This document shows positions 8,531 to 16,633 of a stretch of 27,819 bases of DNA, one piece after another. The position numbers and the translations under genes were made by a program. The stretch covers positions 1-27,819 of the IMG/VR virus record IMGVR_UViG_3300046387_000720. One strand, written 5' to 3'. Position 1 is the first letter of the stretch, and each line of letters starts with the position of its first letter. The notes under the pieces are model-generated. The model searched no databases. It was not told the DNA's origin and saw nothing but the letters and a program-made list of their open reading frames with translations. This DNA is from a virus.

Positions 8531-8937
8531 TGCCAATGTACAAACGAGGAGTAATTGCTGGAAACTTTGATGTAATACATCCAGGTTATATAAAAACATT
8601 TAAAGAATGTAAATCATATTGTCAACAATTTACAATTCTTTTACATACAGACCCATCAATTGAAAGACCTCACAAATTAAAACCAATTTTAAGTAAAGAA
8701 GAAAGAACTGAAGTTCTATCATCAATTAAATTTATTGATTCAATTGCATATTATACTTATGAAAAGGAGTTGGTAGATTTATTAAAAAGATTATCACCAG
8801 ATATCAGATTCTTAGGAGATGATTACCGAGGTAAAACATACACAGGTTTCGAATTAGATATACCAGTTCACTACTTAAACAGAGACCATGGTTGGAGTAC
8901 AACCAAATTTAAAAAACTAATTGCAGATACACTATGA
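8527..8937 (+). CDS. Cytidylyltransferase (TagD / glycerol-3-phosphate cytidylyltransferase-like)
   Basis: The 136-aa protein has the size and layout of single-domain cytidylyltransferases such as TagD and the C-terminal domain of HldE, which couple CTP or ATP to a phosphorylated alcohol or sugar. A11-GNFDVIHPGY21 is the nucleotide-binding motif. The usual H-x-G-H reads H18-P-G-Y21, so the second His is replaced by Tyr. SKEERTEVLSSIKFID is the conserved helix, and WSTTKFKKLI near the end parallels the ISTT-x-I/L-K motif. Alternative ATGs lie at 8530 and 8536. It overlaps both neighbours by ATGA-type junctions. It probably makes a CDP-activated building block for the glycan; the His-to-Tyr change leaves activity open. 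Confidence 0.7.
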   Translation: MMPMYKRGVIAGNFDVIHPGYIKTFKECKSYCQQFTILLHTDPSIERPHKLKPILSKEERTEVLSSIKFIDSIAYYTYEKELVDLLKRLSPDIRFLGDDYRGKTYTGFELDIPVHYLNRDHGWSTTKFKKLIADTL

Positions 8938-10379
8938 AGTTAGGAGTTTGTGTTCCATATAGAAACAGAGAAGCTCATCTAAAAGAGTTTATACCAAAGA
9001 TTGGTAAATATCTTGAAGGACAGGGTATAGATTATCATATCTATTTTGGACATCAAGTGGATGATAAACTTTTTAATAGAGGAGCAACAAAAAACATTGC
9101 TGCTGAATGGGCATTCAAAGAAGGATGTGATTATGTTGTGTATCACGATATTGATATGATACCTGAAGAGGGTGGTGGAGCAGATTACACTTTTCCAAAA
9201 GATAATCCAAGACATATTGCAACCAATATTTCACAAATGAACTACCAACTAAAATATGAAGAATATTTTGGAGGAGCTATTGTGTTCTCAAAAGAACAAG
9301 TTGAAAGAACCAATGGTTATTCAAATGATTATTGGGATTGGGGTATGGAAGATGATGATTTATTTTGGAGATGTAATTTGGAAGGATATGCTAATCAAAC
9401 TCATTTAGATTTCAAAAATAATACACAAAACTACATTTCATTTAATGGTGAAAATTCATATGTACAAATTCCTTGTACAAGAAAACTTAGAAATTTAACA
9501 TCTCGTTCTCATACTATTTCAGTATTGGTAAAAGCACATCAACAAGAGGAAAAAGTACCTGTTTGGTTAGTTGGTGATAAAGATAGAAGATTTTGTGAAT
9601 ACGCAATTCTTCGTAGACCAGGATATGATTATGGTTTAAGTTATAATAACTCAAGAACATATACTTCACAACTTTGGAATAACAAAAAAGAACATTTATA
9701 TTCATGGATGAAGAGATATGAAAACCAATGGACTTGGATTACATTAGTAGTTGATGAAAATAATGTTCACTTTTATATGAATGGAAAAGAATCAGATGCA
9801 CGATGGGGGACAGGAACACCTTCACCACAACACTTTGAGGGTATGTTAAAGAGATATGGTAATGTTGATTACTATTTAGGAACAACTACATCAGTTTCGG
9901 ATGATAATCCATCTAAATGGTTCAGAGGAGATATAGCAGATGTTAGAATGTGGAATAGAGCATTAACATCTATTGAAGTTAAAGAAATACCAAACACTAT
10001 TGAAGATGATGGTTTAATCCTTCATTATGATTTTGAAGATGGTTTAGTGCTGGATAAATCCGACAATGATAATGATGGAATAAATTTCAATTGTGAATTT
10101 GGTAAAGAAAAAATAAAGATACCACATACAATAGTACCTCATAGAGTTGCAGGTAGAATGTATTGTTTACCACACAAAGATGAAGGGTTGATTACTGTTG
10201 GTGGAATCGATAAATGGGCCAAGGGAGAAACTACTGCAAGGAATGAAAGAAGGTTTGTAAAAGAAATGCAAGGAGGTACTTGGGATTACAAATCAGATGG
10301 AATGAATTCTTTAAAATATGAATTGGTTAGTGTTGAAGAAATAACACCCAAAGCAAAATACATAAATATTAAATTGTAA
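8934..10379 (+). CDS. GT7 (beta-1,4-galactosyltransferase-like) enzyme with inserted LamG domain, copy 3
   Basis: This 481-aa third paralogue is the easiest to align with animal beta4GalT. It has LGVCVPYRNR, LFNRGATKNI, H-D72-I-D74-MIP, YFGGAIVFSKEQ, NGYSNDYWDWGMEDDD with E139 and D140-142. A LamG-like sandwich begins at about 160 (YISFNGENSYVQI, HTISVLVKA, YGLSYNNSR, WTWITLVVDENNVHFYMNG, FRGDIADVRMWNRALTSIEV) and ends near 375 with LILHYDFEDG. GRMYCLPHKDE then aligns with the GRCRMIRHSRD segment of beta4GalT, keeping the metal-ligand His, and D455-GMNSLKYELVSV matches DGLNSLTYQVLDV. Thus the lectin domain sits inside the GT domain. It starts by ATGA overlap; no signal or membrane segment is visible, unlike Golgi GT7 enzymes. 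Confidence 0.8.
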   Translation: MKLGVCVPYRNREAHLKEFIPKIGKYLEGQGIDYHIYFGHQVDDKLFNRGATKNIAAEWAFKEGCDYVVYHDIDMIPEEGGGADYTFPKDNPRHIATNISQMNYQLKYEEYFGGAIVFSKEQVERTNGYSNDYWDWGMEDDDLFWRCNLEGYANQTHLDFKNNTQNYISFNGENSYVQIPCTRKLRNLTSRSHTISVLVKAHQQEEKVPVWLVGDKDRRFCEYAILRRPGYDYGLSYNNSRTYTSQLWNNKKEHLYSWMKRYENQWTWITLVVDENNVHFYMNGKESDARWGTGTPSPQHFEGMLKRYGNVDYYLGTTTSVSDDNPSKWFRGDIADVRMWNRALTSIEVKEIPNTIEDDGLILHYDFEDGLVLDKSDNDNDGINFNCEFGKEKIKIPHTIVPHRVAGRMYCLPHKDEGLITVGGIDKWAKGETTARNERRFVKEMQGGTWDYKSDGMNSLKYELVSVEEITPKAKYINIKL

Positions 10380-10380
10380 T

Positions 10381-10394
10381 ATATATAAATATAC
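10381..10394 (+). promoter_or_regulatory. Candidate T4-type late promoter box (TATAAATA)
   Basis: ATATATAAATATAC contains TATAAATA (10384-10391), the exact core of the T4 late promoter. It lies 12 bases before the ATG at 10404 in one of the few gaps of the island, which would give a very short leader. It also resembles the TATTTATATAC elements elsewhere in the window. Confidence 0.4.
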
Positions 10395-10403
10395 AAAAGA
10401 TAT

Positions 10404-11825
10404 ATGGCTACTATAAAAAAACAAATATCTGAAGATAATCCATTTTATGTTGGTGTTCGAGATGAACTAAACGAAACTGGTTGTGGGATGTGTTTGGCAA
10501 AATGGACACAAGTTACACTTCACTTACAGTTAGGTCATACTCATTCATGTCATCACCCTAGAACACATCCAATTCCTCAAAGAGAAATTAGAAGAAATCC
10601 TTCAGCACTTCATAATACTCGATACAAAAAACAAAAACGTAGAGAGATGTTGGAAGGAAAACGACCCGAAGAGTGTAACTACTGTTGGGGAGTTGAAGAT
10701 AACTCTGATAGATTTTCAGATAGAACTTTTAAATCAGCAGAATCGTGGTCATATCCACATATGGATGAAATTAAAAACTCAAGTTGGAGAGATGATTTTA
10801 ATCCAAGATATGTAGAGGTTGCATTTTCAAATGCTTGTAATTTTAAGTGTTCATATTGTGCACCTGCGTTCTCTACCAAGTGGATGGAAGAAATTGAAAA
10901 ACATGGAGCATATCCAACAACCGATAAATTTAATAGTTTAGATTATAATCGCGATGAAAACAAAATGCCAATTCCACAAAAAGAAGAAAACCCATATGTA
11001 GAAGCATTTTGGAAATGGTGGCCTGATTTATATAGAGATTTACATACTTTTAGAATTACTGGTGGTGAACCTCTAATGAGTAAAGATACATGGAAGGTTT
11101 TAGATTATATTATTGAAGAACCAAACCCAAATAAAAATTTATCTTTAGCAATTAATTCAAACTTAGGTATACCTGATAAATTAGTTGATAGATTTATAGA
11201 AAAGATTCAAAGGATTTGTGATGAAGATAGAGTAAGAGAATTTATCGTATTCACATCAGTTGATACTTGGGGTGAACAAGCAGAATATATTAGAAATGGA
11301 TTGAACTTTAATAAATTTTGGGATAATGTACATAAAGTACTTGAAAAGTGTCCAAGAATTAATCTTACATTCATGTCAACATACAATGGATTATCTATAC
11401 CAAACTATGACAAACTGATTAATGGTATTTATGACCTAAAAGGTACATATGGTAGTACAGATAGATATTGGAACTCAGCAGTATTTTTAGATTCATCATA
11501 TTTGAGATTCCCAACACATCAAACTGTACAAGTTATGCCACAAGAATGGGCTCCTAAAATTTATGAAGATGCTCAACTTGCAGATTTCTTATCAGTACCA
11601 TTGTTTGACCACAAGTATGTAGGTTATTCTGATATAGAAATACAAAAAATTAAAAGAATTTACGATTGGATGAAAGCACCAGTCGATGAACAACGATTAC
11701 TAACTCAAAGAAGAAACTTTGGACATTATTTTAGAGCACATGATGAAAGAAGAGGAACAGATTTTTGTAAAACGTTTCCAGAGTTTGAAGATTTTTATCA
11801 CGAATGTTTAAATATTAAGTTATAA
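10404..11825 (+). CDS. Radical SAM enzyme with Cys-rich N-terminal (twitch-like) extension
   Basis: The 473-aa protein has the radical SAM cluster motif C145-NFKC149-SYC152, which holds the 4Fe-4S cluster that cleaves SAM, followed by the glycine-rich ITGGEPLM strand. Before it, about 140 residues carry C27-GMC30, S-C49-HHPRTHP and C91-NYC94-WGVED; the two CxxC pairs and the extra Cys could bind an auxiliary cluster, as in SPASM/twitch enzymes, although here they precede the core. Phage proteins of this type are familiar in marine T4-like genomes, but their substrate is not known to me. The context (glycosyltransferases, epimerases) suggests radical chemistry on a sugar or on a modified protein. 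A TATAAATA box lies just upstream, and the stop overlaps the next start (TAATG). Confidence 0.75.
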   Translation: MATIKKQISEDNPFYVGVRDELNETGCGMCLAKWTQVTLHLQLGHTHSCHHPRTHPIPQREIRRNPSALHNTRYKKQKRREMLEGKRPEECNYCWGVEDNSDRFSDRTFKSAESWSYPHMDEIKNSSWRDDFNPRYVEVAFSNACNFKCSYCAPAFSTKWMEEIEKHGAYPTTDKFNSLDYNRDENKMPIPQKEENPYVEAFWKWWPDLYRDLHTFRITGGEPLMSKDTWKVLDYIIEEPNPNKNLSLAINSNLGIPDKLVDRFIEKIQRICDEDRVREFIVFTSVDTWGEQAEYIRNGLNFNKFWDNVHKVLEKCPRINLTFMSTYNGLSIPNYDKLINGIYDLKGTYGSTDRYWNSAVFLDSSYLRFPTHQTVQVMPQEWAPKIYEDAQLADFLSVPLFDHKYVGYSDIEIQKIKRIYDWMKAPVDEQRLLTQRRNFGHYFRAHDERRGTDFCKTFPEFEDFYHECLNIKL

Positions 11826-12529
11826 TGAAGTTTAACGGTCAAGAGGCATATTTTTTAACACCAACAAACAAATACGGTTTATCAAAGGTAGAACCAAAAA
11901 ATATTACTGAAGATAATTTTACATACTTAACACGACTCACAATAAATTGGGAAGATATGGTATATGGAGAATTATCAGGTGAAGGTGGTATTGTTGTTAA
12001 GAATGGAATGCATTGTGGATTGATGGCTTTTAGAGACCATGCAGATGATACATTTATTAGAGGATGTATTTGGGCAATAGGACCTGATGGAAATCCAATG
12101 TTAGTTGATAAGTGTATTGAGATAAAAGAAGGACATGATGCTGTATTTGAATTGAGTTTTACACATATTAAAAGTGAAAAGAAAATTATAACAGGTGATA
12201 GAGGTCATTATGAAGAAGGTATTTATGATGGTGATATTGTAGATTATTCTACATCTTGGTTTTGGGTAGGTTGTTGTAATGCATTAGATAGTTGTGATGA
12301 AAATCATAGAAATCATTTACTTGGTGATGTTCAACTTGTTGGTATCTTTGGTAAAGCTTTAGACAAAAAAGAAATAGAAGATATATTTAAAAATAACAGA
12401 TGTTTACCAGAACACAAACCAGTAGGGTTCTTCGATTTTAAAAAACAAACACCTTACAAGGTTTATGATGAATCAAAAAATGGAAATAATTTAGTCAAGT
12501 TTGATAATGCTTGGTTTGATAATGTATAA
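11825..12529 (+). CDS. Free-standing LamG / concanavalin-like lectin domain protein
   Basis: The 234-aa protein has a LamG-like beta-sandwich layout with no enzyme domain. It starts with MKFNGQEAYFLTP, resembling the start of the inserted LamG domain in the third GT7 gene (YISFNGENSYVQIP). It continues with FTYLTRLTINWEDM, GGIVVKNGMHCGLMAF and WFWVGCCNALD, and ends with GDVQLVGIFGKALDKKEIEDI and VGFFDFKKQTPYKVYDES, typical of the last strands and the dyad before the D-x-S closing motif. It contains several cysteines. It is coupled by TAATG to the radical SAM gene. It could bind the same glycan as the inserted domains or be the protein the enzymes modify. The fold is fairly sure, the role is not. 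Confidence 0.6.
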   Translation: MKFNGQEAYFLTPTNKYGLSKVEPKNITEDNFTYLTRLTINWEDMVYGELSGEGGIVVKNGMHCGLMAFRDHADDTFIRGCIWAIGPDGNPMLVDKCIEIKEGHDAVFELSFTHIKSEKKIITGDRGHYEEGIYDGDIVDYSTSWFWVGCCNALDSCDENHRNHLLGDVQLVGIFGKALDKKEIEDIFKNNRCLPEHKPVGFFDFKKQTPYKVYDESKNGNNLVKFDNAWFDNV

Positions 12530-12535
12530 AAGGTT

Positions 12536-13498
12536 ATGAAAATATTAATTACAGGTGGTGCAGGGTATTTGGGTTCAGTAATGACAGAATACTTTTTACA
12601 AAGTGGACATGAAGTTACAATACTTGATAACATGATGCACAACCAAACCTCATCAATCATATATTCTCATTGGAAAACCTTTAACTTCATAAATGGAGAC
12701 GTTAGAGATAGAGTATTATTAAAAGAACTTGTTTTATATAATGATATTATTATACCACTCGCAGCAATCGTTGGATTTCCTGCGTGTGAGAGAGATAAAG
12801 AATTAGCAACTCAAATAAATTACGAACAAGTTAAGTTTATTTGTGAGTTAGCAAAAGAAAACGATAAAAGGGTGGTTTATCCGAACACAAATAGTGGGTA
12901 TGGGATAGGAGAGAGTGGTATTTGTACTGAAGAAAGTCCATTAAACCCAATATCACATTATGGTGTAACAAAAGTTAAGGCAGAAAAAGAAGTACTTGGG
13001 ATAGGTGGGATTTCTTTGAGGTTAGCAACTGTATTTGGTACATCACCAAGAATGAGAATGGATTTATTAGTTAATGAATTTGTATATAAAGCACTAACTG
13101 ATAAATCAATAGTATTATTCGAAAGAAAATTTGTAAGAAACTTTATTCACATTAGAGATGTTGGATTGGTATTTCTGAAAATGATTGAAGAATATCCATT
13201 ACATAGTGGAGAAGTTTACAACGTTGGATTATCAGAAGCAAATTTAACAAAACAAGAATTGTGTGAAGCAATAAAAGAACAAATCCCATCTTTTACAATT
13301 TTTCACAATGATAATTTTGTAGACCCAGATAAAAGAGATTATGTTGTATCAAACTCTAAATTAGAACACAATGCATGGAGACCTGAATTTAGTTTACATG
13401 CTGGAATTGAAGAGTTGATAAAAACATATACAGTATTAATATCAGATTTAAGTTCAAAATATAGAAACGATTTTCCTTTAGGTTATGGCATTAAATAG
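12536..13498 (+). CDS. Extended SDR: NAD-dependent nucleotide-sugar epimerase/dehydratase
   Basis: The 320-aa protein has the full extended-SDR layout. ITGGAGYLG (5-13) is the GxxGxxG dinucleotide loop, HEVTILDN has the Asp that selects NAD(H), INGDVRD is the adenine-contact motif, and IIPLAAIVG is the usual H/LAA strand. VYPNTNSGYG holds the catalytic Ser/Thr site, and Y142-GVTK146 is the intact YxxxK pair. VRNFIHIRDVG is the substrate-domain motif. It resembles CDP-/UDP-/dTDP-sugar 4-epimerases or dehydratases; the substrate cannot be told. AAAGG lies just upstream of the start, and it overlaps the RmlC-like gene by 14 bases, so the two probably act in the same pathway. Confidence 0.75.
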   Translation: MKILITGGAGYLGSVMTEYFLQSGHEVTILDNMMHNQTSSIIYSHWKTFNFINGDVRDRVLLKELVLYNDIIIPLAAIVGFPACERDKELATQINYEQVKFICELAKENDKRVVYPNTNSGYGIGESGICTEESPLNPISHYGVTKVKAEKEVLGIGGISLRLATVFGTSPRMRMDLLVNEFVYKALTDKSIVLFERKFVRNFIHIRDVGLVFLKMIEEYPLHSGEVYNVGLSEANLTKQELCEAIKEQIPSFTIFHNDNFVDPDKRDYVVSNSKLEHNAWRPEFSLHAGIEELIKTYTVLISDLSSKYRNDFPLGYGIK

Positions 13499-14090
13499 AA
13501 GTATATATTACAAAGAAAGAAGTTGGAATGATTTTCATATTTACTCCTCAGAAGTTTTAACTGGTGGTGTTAAGATAATACAACCATCGGTATATCATGA
13601 AATGCGTGGTGAAATTTCTACAACATATCATTCTGATTATTACGATAGAATGATTCCTATCAATGAACAAGAAAAGGGAGTAAAATTTAAGCACGATAGA
13701 TTTTCCAAATCAGAAGAAGGTGTTCTTAGAGGAATGCATTATGATGAAAAAACATGGAAACTTGTTTCATGTATGAATGGTAAAATTTATTTAGTAGTAG
13801 TAGATGTTAGAGGTGGTAATACAGTAACAAATCCACAATATGGAAGTTGGGAAACTTATATACTTTCACCATCAACACAAACACAAGTATTAATACCACC
13901 TGGATTTGCTAATGGACATTATGTAATGGAAAAAAATTCTATATTCTATTACAAATTAGCATATGAGGGTGAATTTAATGATGTAGATAAACAAAAAACA
14001 ATAAAATGGAATAGTGAAAAGTTCAATATAGATTGGCCTTGTAAAAATCCTATAATTTCAAAAAGAGATGCAAATGGAACAGATAGTTAA
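13485..14090 (+). CDS. rfbC: RmlC-like dTDP-4-keto-sugar 3,5-epimerase
   Basis: The 201-aa cupin-type protein matches dTDP-4-dehydrorhamnose 3,5-epimerase (RmlC/RfbC), which epimerises C3 and C5 of a 4-keto-6-deoxy sugar. The family motifs are in order: DRFSKSEEGVLRGMHY with the catalytic His at 85, KLVSCMNGKIYLVVVDVRG, LIPPGFANGHYVM, FYYKLAYEGEFN and KTIKWNSEKFNIDWP. Length is close to the usual ~185 aa, with an N-terminal extension of about 40 residues (NRSIYYKERSWNDFHIYSS). It overlaps the upstream SDR and the downstream TPP gene. I expect a dTDP- or related NDP-6-deoxyhexose substrate. The gene symbol is a family label, not proof of rhamnose synthesis. Confidence 0.75.
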   Translation: MALNRSIYYKERSWNDFHIYSSEVLTGGVKIIQPSVYHEMRGEISTTYHSDYYDRMIPINEQEKGVKFKHDRFSKSEEGVLRGMHYDEKTWKLVSCMNGKIYLVVVDVRGGNTVTNPQYGSWETYILSPSTQTQVLIPPGFANGHYVMEKNSIFYYKLAYEGEFNDVDKQKTIKWNSEKFNIDWPCKNPIISKRDANGTDS

Positions 14091-14715
14091 TTTAGATTAC
14101 CATGAAAACAGATGGGACCAGGGTAATTGGTCTAAACAAGATTTAATTAATTTTGAGGATGATATTATTTCTCATTGGGAAAATGGAGAAATAACAGGTC
14201 CGATTCATTTATCAAATGGTAATGAAGAACAACTCATCAAAATATTTAACAAAGTTGGTATTAATGATTGGGTATTTTCAACTTGGAGGTCTCACTATCA
14301 TGCATTACTACATGGTGTAGAACCTCAAGTACTTAAACAAAAAATATTAGATGGTAAATCTATTACAATTGTAGATAAAGATTCTAAATTTTATGCATCA
14401 GCAATTGTAACTGGTACTTTACCAATCGCATTAGGAGTTGCAAAATCATTAAAACTTAAAGGTAGTGATGAAAAGGTTTGGGTTTTTGTTGGAGATATGG
14501 CATTTGAAAGTGGTATCTTTTACGAAGTTCACAAATATGCTAGAAACTATGATTTACCACTTCACTTTGTAGTGGAAGATAATGGTGTAAGTACAAATAC
14601 CCCAACATTAGATACATGGGGTGGTATTCAAAGAGAAATACCAGAAGATGTAATCTATTATAAGTATGAATCGAAGTACCCACATTATGGTACTGGTAAA
14701 TGGGTAGTATTTTAA
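14068..14715 (+). CDS. Thiamine-diphosphate-dependent enzyme, E1-alpha-like (PP domain) subunit
   Basis: The 215-aa protein has the thiamine-diphosphate binding signature: G142-D143-MAFESG, 28 residues and then E-D171-N172-GVS, equivalent to GDG-x(25-28)-NN of pyruvate/branched-chain dehydrogenase E1-alpha and transketolases. FSTWRSHYHALLHGVEP parallels the RGH/HxL segment, and YASAIVTGTLPIALGVA parallels the GxxxG helix before the motif. The usual Gly after GD is Met here. It is much shorter than E1-alpha (~325-400 aa) but ends neatly in YPHYGTGKWVVF, so it looks complete. Its likely partner is the E1-beta-like gene at 17254, three genes away. ATGs at 14068 and 14074 are both possible. It may add or remove a two-carbon unit on a keto sugar, a guess from context. 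Confidence 0.7.
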   Translation: MQMEQIVNLDYHENRWDQGNWSKQDLINFEDDIISHWENGEITGPIHLSNGNEEQLIKIFNKVGINDWVFSTWRSHYHALLHGVEPQVLKQKILDGKSITIVDKDSKFYASAIVTGTLPIALGVAKSLKLKGSDEKVWVFVGDMAFESGIFYEVHKYARNYDLPLHFVVEDNGVSTNTPTLDTWGGIQREIPEDVIYYKYESKYPHYGTGKWVVF

Positions 14716-15656
14716 TGGAAACAAAAGGAGTAATATTAGTAACGGGTTGTAGTGGGTTAGTTGGAACTCATTTATGTAACAAATTAGAAGATTATGGATA
14801 TTCAGTAATTGGTGTTGATATAAAATATTCTGATGCACTACCAAATAGTGATAGATTCATATTTCATAATATAGATTTAAGAGAATCAAAATCAGTAGAT
14901 GATTTATTTTGGAAATATGATTTTACAGGTGTAATAAATGCGTTTGGAATCAAAGGTTCTCCAATTAGGGCAAAAGAATCACCATTAGATTTTTTAGAAC
15001 CATCGATAAAGGTAAACACAAATATAATTGAAAACTCACATAAACATAATGTTTGGTTAGTATTCATGAGTTCAGTAGGAGTTTATGAACCAGCAGAAGA
15101 ATTTGTAGAAGATACAGTTTGGAAAACACTTCCATCACCAAATGATTGGTTTCCATCTTGGAGTAAAAGAATACCAGAGTTGTATTTAGAAGCATTTAAA
15201 GTACAACACAAATATGAAAAGTTTACAATCGTAAGACCAGCAAATATTTTTGGAGAATATGATAACTTTGGTGAAGGTGCAACTGTAATCGGTGCAACTT
15301 GTAGAAAAGTTTATGAAGCAACTGATGAAATAGAAGCTTGGGGTGATGGAACACCAACAAGAGATTTTATATACGCAGGGGATGTTGCTGATGGGTGTAT
15401 AAAGTGTTTAGAGAACGAATTACACATTACTACTAACTTGGGTAGTGGAGAAGAGATATCAATCAAGAGAATGATTGAAACAGTATCTAAAGTAAGTGGT
15501 AAAGAAATAAAAATAAATTGGGATACTTCCAAGCCCAATGGTGATATGAGAAGAAGAATGTCAACTAAAGTACAAGAACAATTCGAATTATTACCAAAAC
15601 TTGGATTTGAAGAAGGTATAAAAGAAACATACAAATATTATGAAAAAACAAGATAA
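14715..15656 (+). CDS. Extended SDR, GDP-fucose-synthase-like, lacking the active-site Tyr
   Basis: I chose the ATG at 14715, which forms TAATG with the upstream stop, over the in-frame ATG at 14700, which adds only MGSIL. The 313-aa protein has VTGCSGLVG (GxxGxxG), HNIDLRES, VFMSSVGVY (catalytic Ser region) and RPANIFGEYD. GDGTPTRDFIYAGDVADG and INWDTSKPNGDMRRRMS follow, the last two resembling GDP-L-fucose synthase (WDxxKPxGxxR). At the YxxxK position I read P147-SWSK151, so the general-acid Tyr is replaced by Pro. Either another residue serves, or the protein is not a dehydrogenase/epimerase in the usual sense. It overlaps the next SDR by 17 bases; the pair may act together. Confidence 0.7.
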   Translation: METKGVILVTGCSGLVGTHLCNKLEDYGYSVIGVDIKYSDALPNSDRFIFHNIDLRESKSVDDLFWKYDFTGVINAFGIKGSPIRAKESPLDFLEPSIKVNTNIIENSHKHNVWLVFMSSVGVYEPAEEFVEDTVWKTLPSPNDWFPSWSKRIPELYLEAFKVQHKYEKFTIVRPANIFGEYDNFGEGATVIGATCRKVYEATDEIEAWGDGTPTRDFIYAGDVADGCIKCLENELHITTNLGSGEEISIKRMIETVSKVSGKEIKINWDTSKPNGDMRRRMSTKVQEQFELLPKLGFEEGIKETYKYYEKTR

Positions 15657-16632
15657 AATATTGGTTACAGGAGCAAGTGGGTTCATTGGTTCAAGACTAT
15701 TAAAATCGTTATATGAAAATGGTTACACTAATCTACGTTCCACATCGTGGAGTAGAAAGTTACGTCAAGATTTCGATGGTTATGAAAATGTTGAACACAT
15801 AAATGGGGATTTAAGAGAATCATCTTTTTGTGAACTTATCTCAAAGGATGTCGATGTCGTTTTCCATTGTGCTGCGAATACATCAAATGCGTTGGACACT
15901 AAGGTGAACCCGCTACTCCATGTAACTCCAAATGTCGAAATGAATACAAATCTTATGGAACAAAGTTGGAGAAACAAAGTTCGTAAATTTATGTTTATTT
16001 CATCGAACACGACATATCCTGATGTAGGTGAAGAATACTGTACAGAAGATATGGAAGTTCAAACTCCAAACATATATCCAGTCTACAAAGCGGTAGGCTG
16101 GATGAAGCGTTATGGAGAAACCTTATGTGAGTTCTTTTCAAATCAGATACATGACCCTATGCAGTGTGTTATTATCAGACCTTCCAACTCGTTTGGACCG
16201 AATGATAAGTTTGATTTTGAAAAGTGTCATGTTACACCAGCAAACATTAGAAAAGTTGCAGATAACTTAAATCCAATTCCACTATGGGGAGATGGAACAG
16301 AAGTTAGAGATGTAATTCATGTTGATGATATGGTAAGTGGATTTATATGTGTTGCTGAAAAAGTTGATACATATGATATCTATAATGTTTGTTATGGTAA
16401 AGGACATACTGTAATGGAAGTATTGGAACTTATCAAAAAGATTGAGGGGAACGACAACCCAATCGAATTTGTAAACAACAAGGCACCAATGATTCCAAAG
16501 AGATTATTGTCAAATGAAAAATTATTAAAACTTGGGTGGAAACCAAAGTACGATTTAGAAAGTGGATTGAGAGATGCATTAAGATGGTACAAAGAAAACA
16601 AAGACCAATTTAATCCAAATTCAAAACCATAA
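15640..16632 (+). CDS. Extended SDR, nucleotide-sugar epimerase-like, lacking the active-site Tyr
   Basis: The 330-aa protein carries VTGASGFIGSRLL (GxxGxxG), INGDLRES, VVFHCAANTSNA, FMFISSNTTYP (Ser/Thr region) and RPSNSFGPNDKFDF. WGDGTEVRDVIHVDDMVSG is the typical substrate-domain motif, followed by LGWKPKYDLESGLRDAL at the end. Where SDRs have YxxxK, this protein has V152-GWMK156 within YKAVGWMKRYGE, so the Tyr is Val; Y149 three residues earlier might take over. I recall similar V-G-W-M-K-R-Y proteins among bacterial sugar-cluster SDRs, so this may be a subfamily trait. Base composition here (15840-16160) has more C and G than its neighbours, a possible sign of separate origin. The start overlaps the upstream SDR. 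Confidence 0.7.
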   Translation: MKKQDKILVTGASGFIGSRLLKSLYENGYTNLRSTSWSRKLRQDFDGYENVEHINGDLRESSFCELISKDVDVVFHCAANTSNALDTKVNPLLHVTPNVEMNTNLMEQSWRNKVRKFMFISSNTTYPDVGEEYCTEDMEVQTPNIYPVYKAVGWMKRYGETLCEFFSNQIHDPMQCVIIRPSNSFGPNDKFDFEKCHVTPANIRKVADNLNPIPLWGDGTEVRDVIHVDDMVSGFICVAEKVDTYDIYNVCYGKGHTVMEVLELIKKIEGNDNPIEFVNNKAPMIPKRLLSNEKLLKLGWKPKYDLESGLRDALRWYKENKDQFNPNSKP

Positions 16633-16633
16633 A

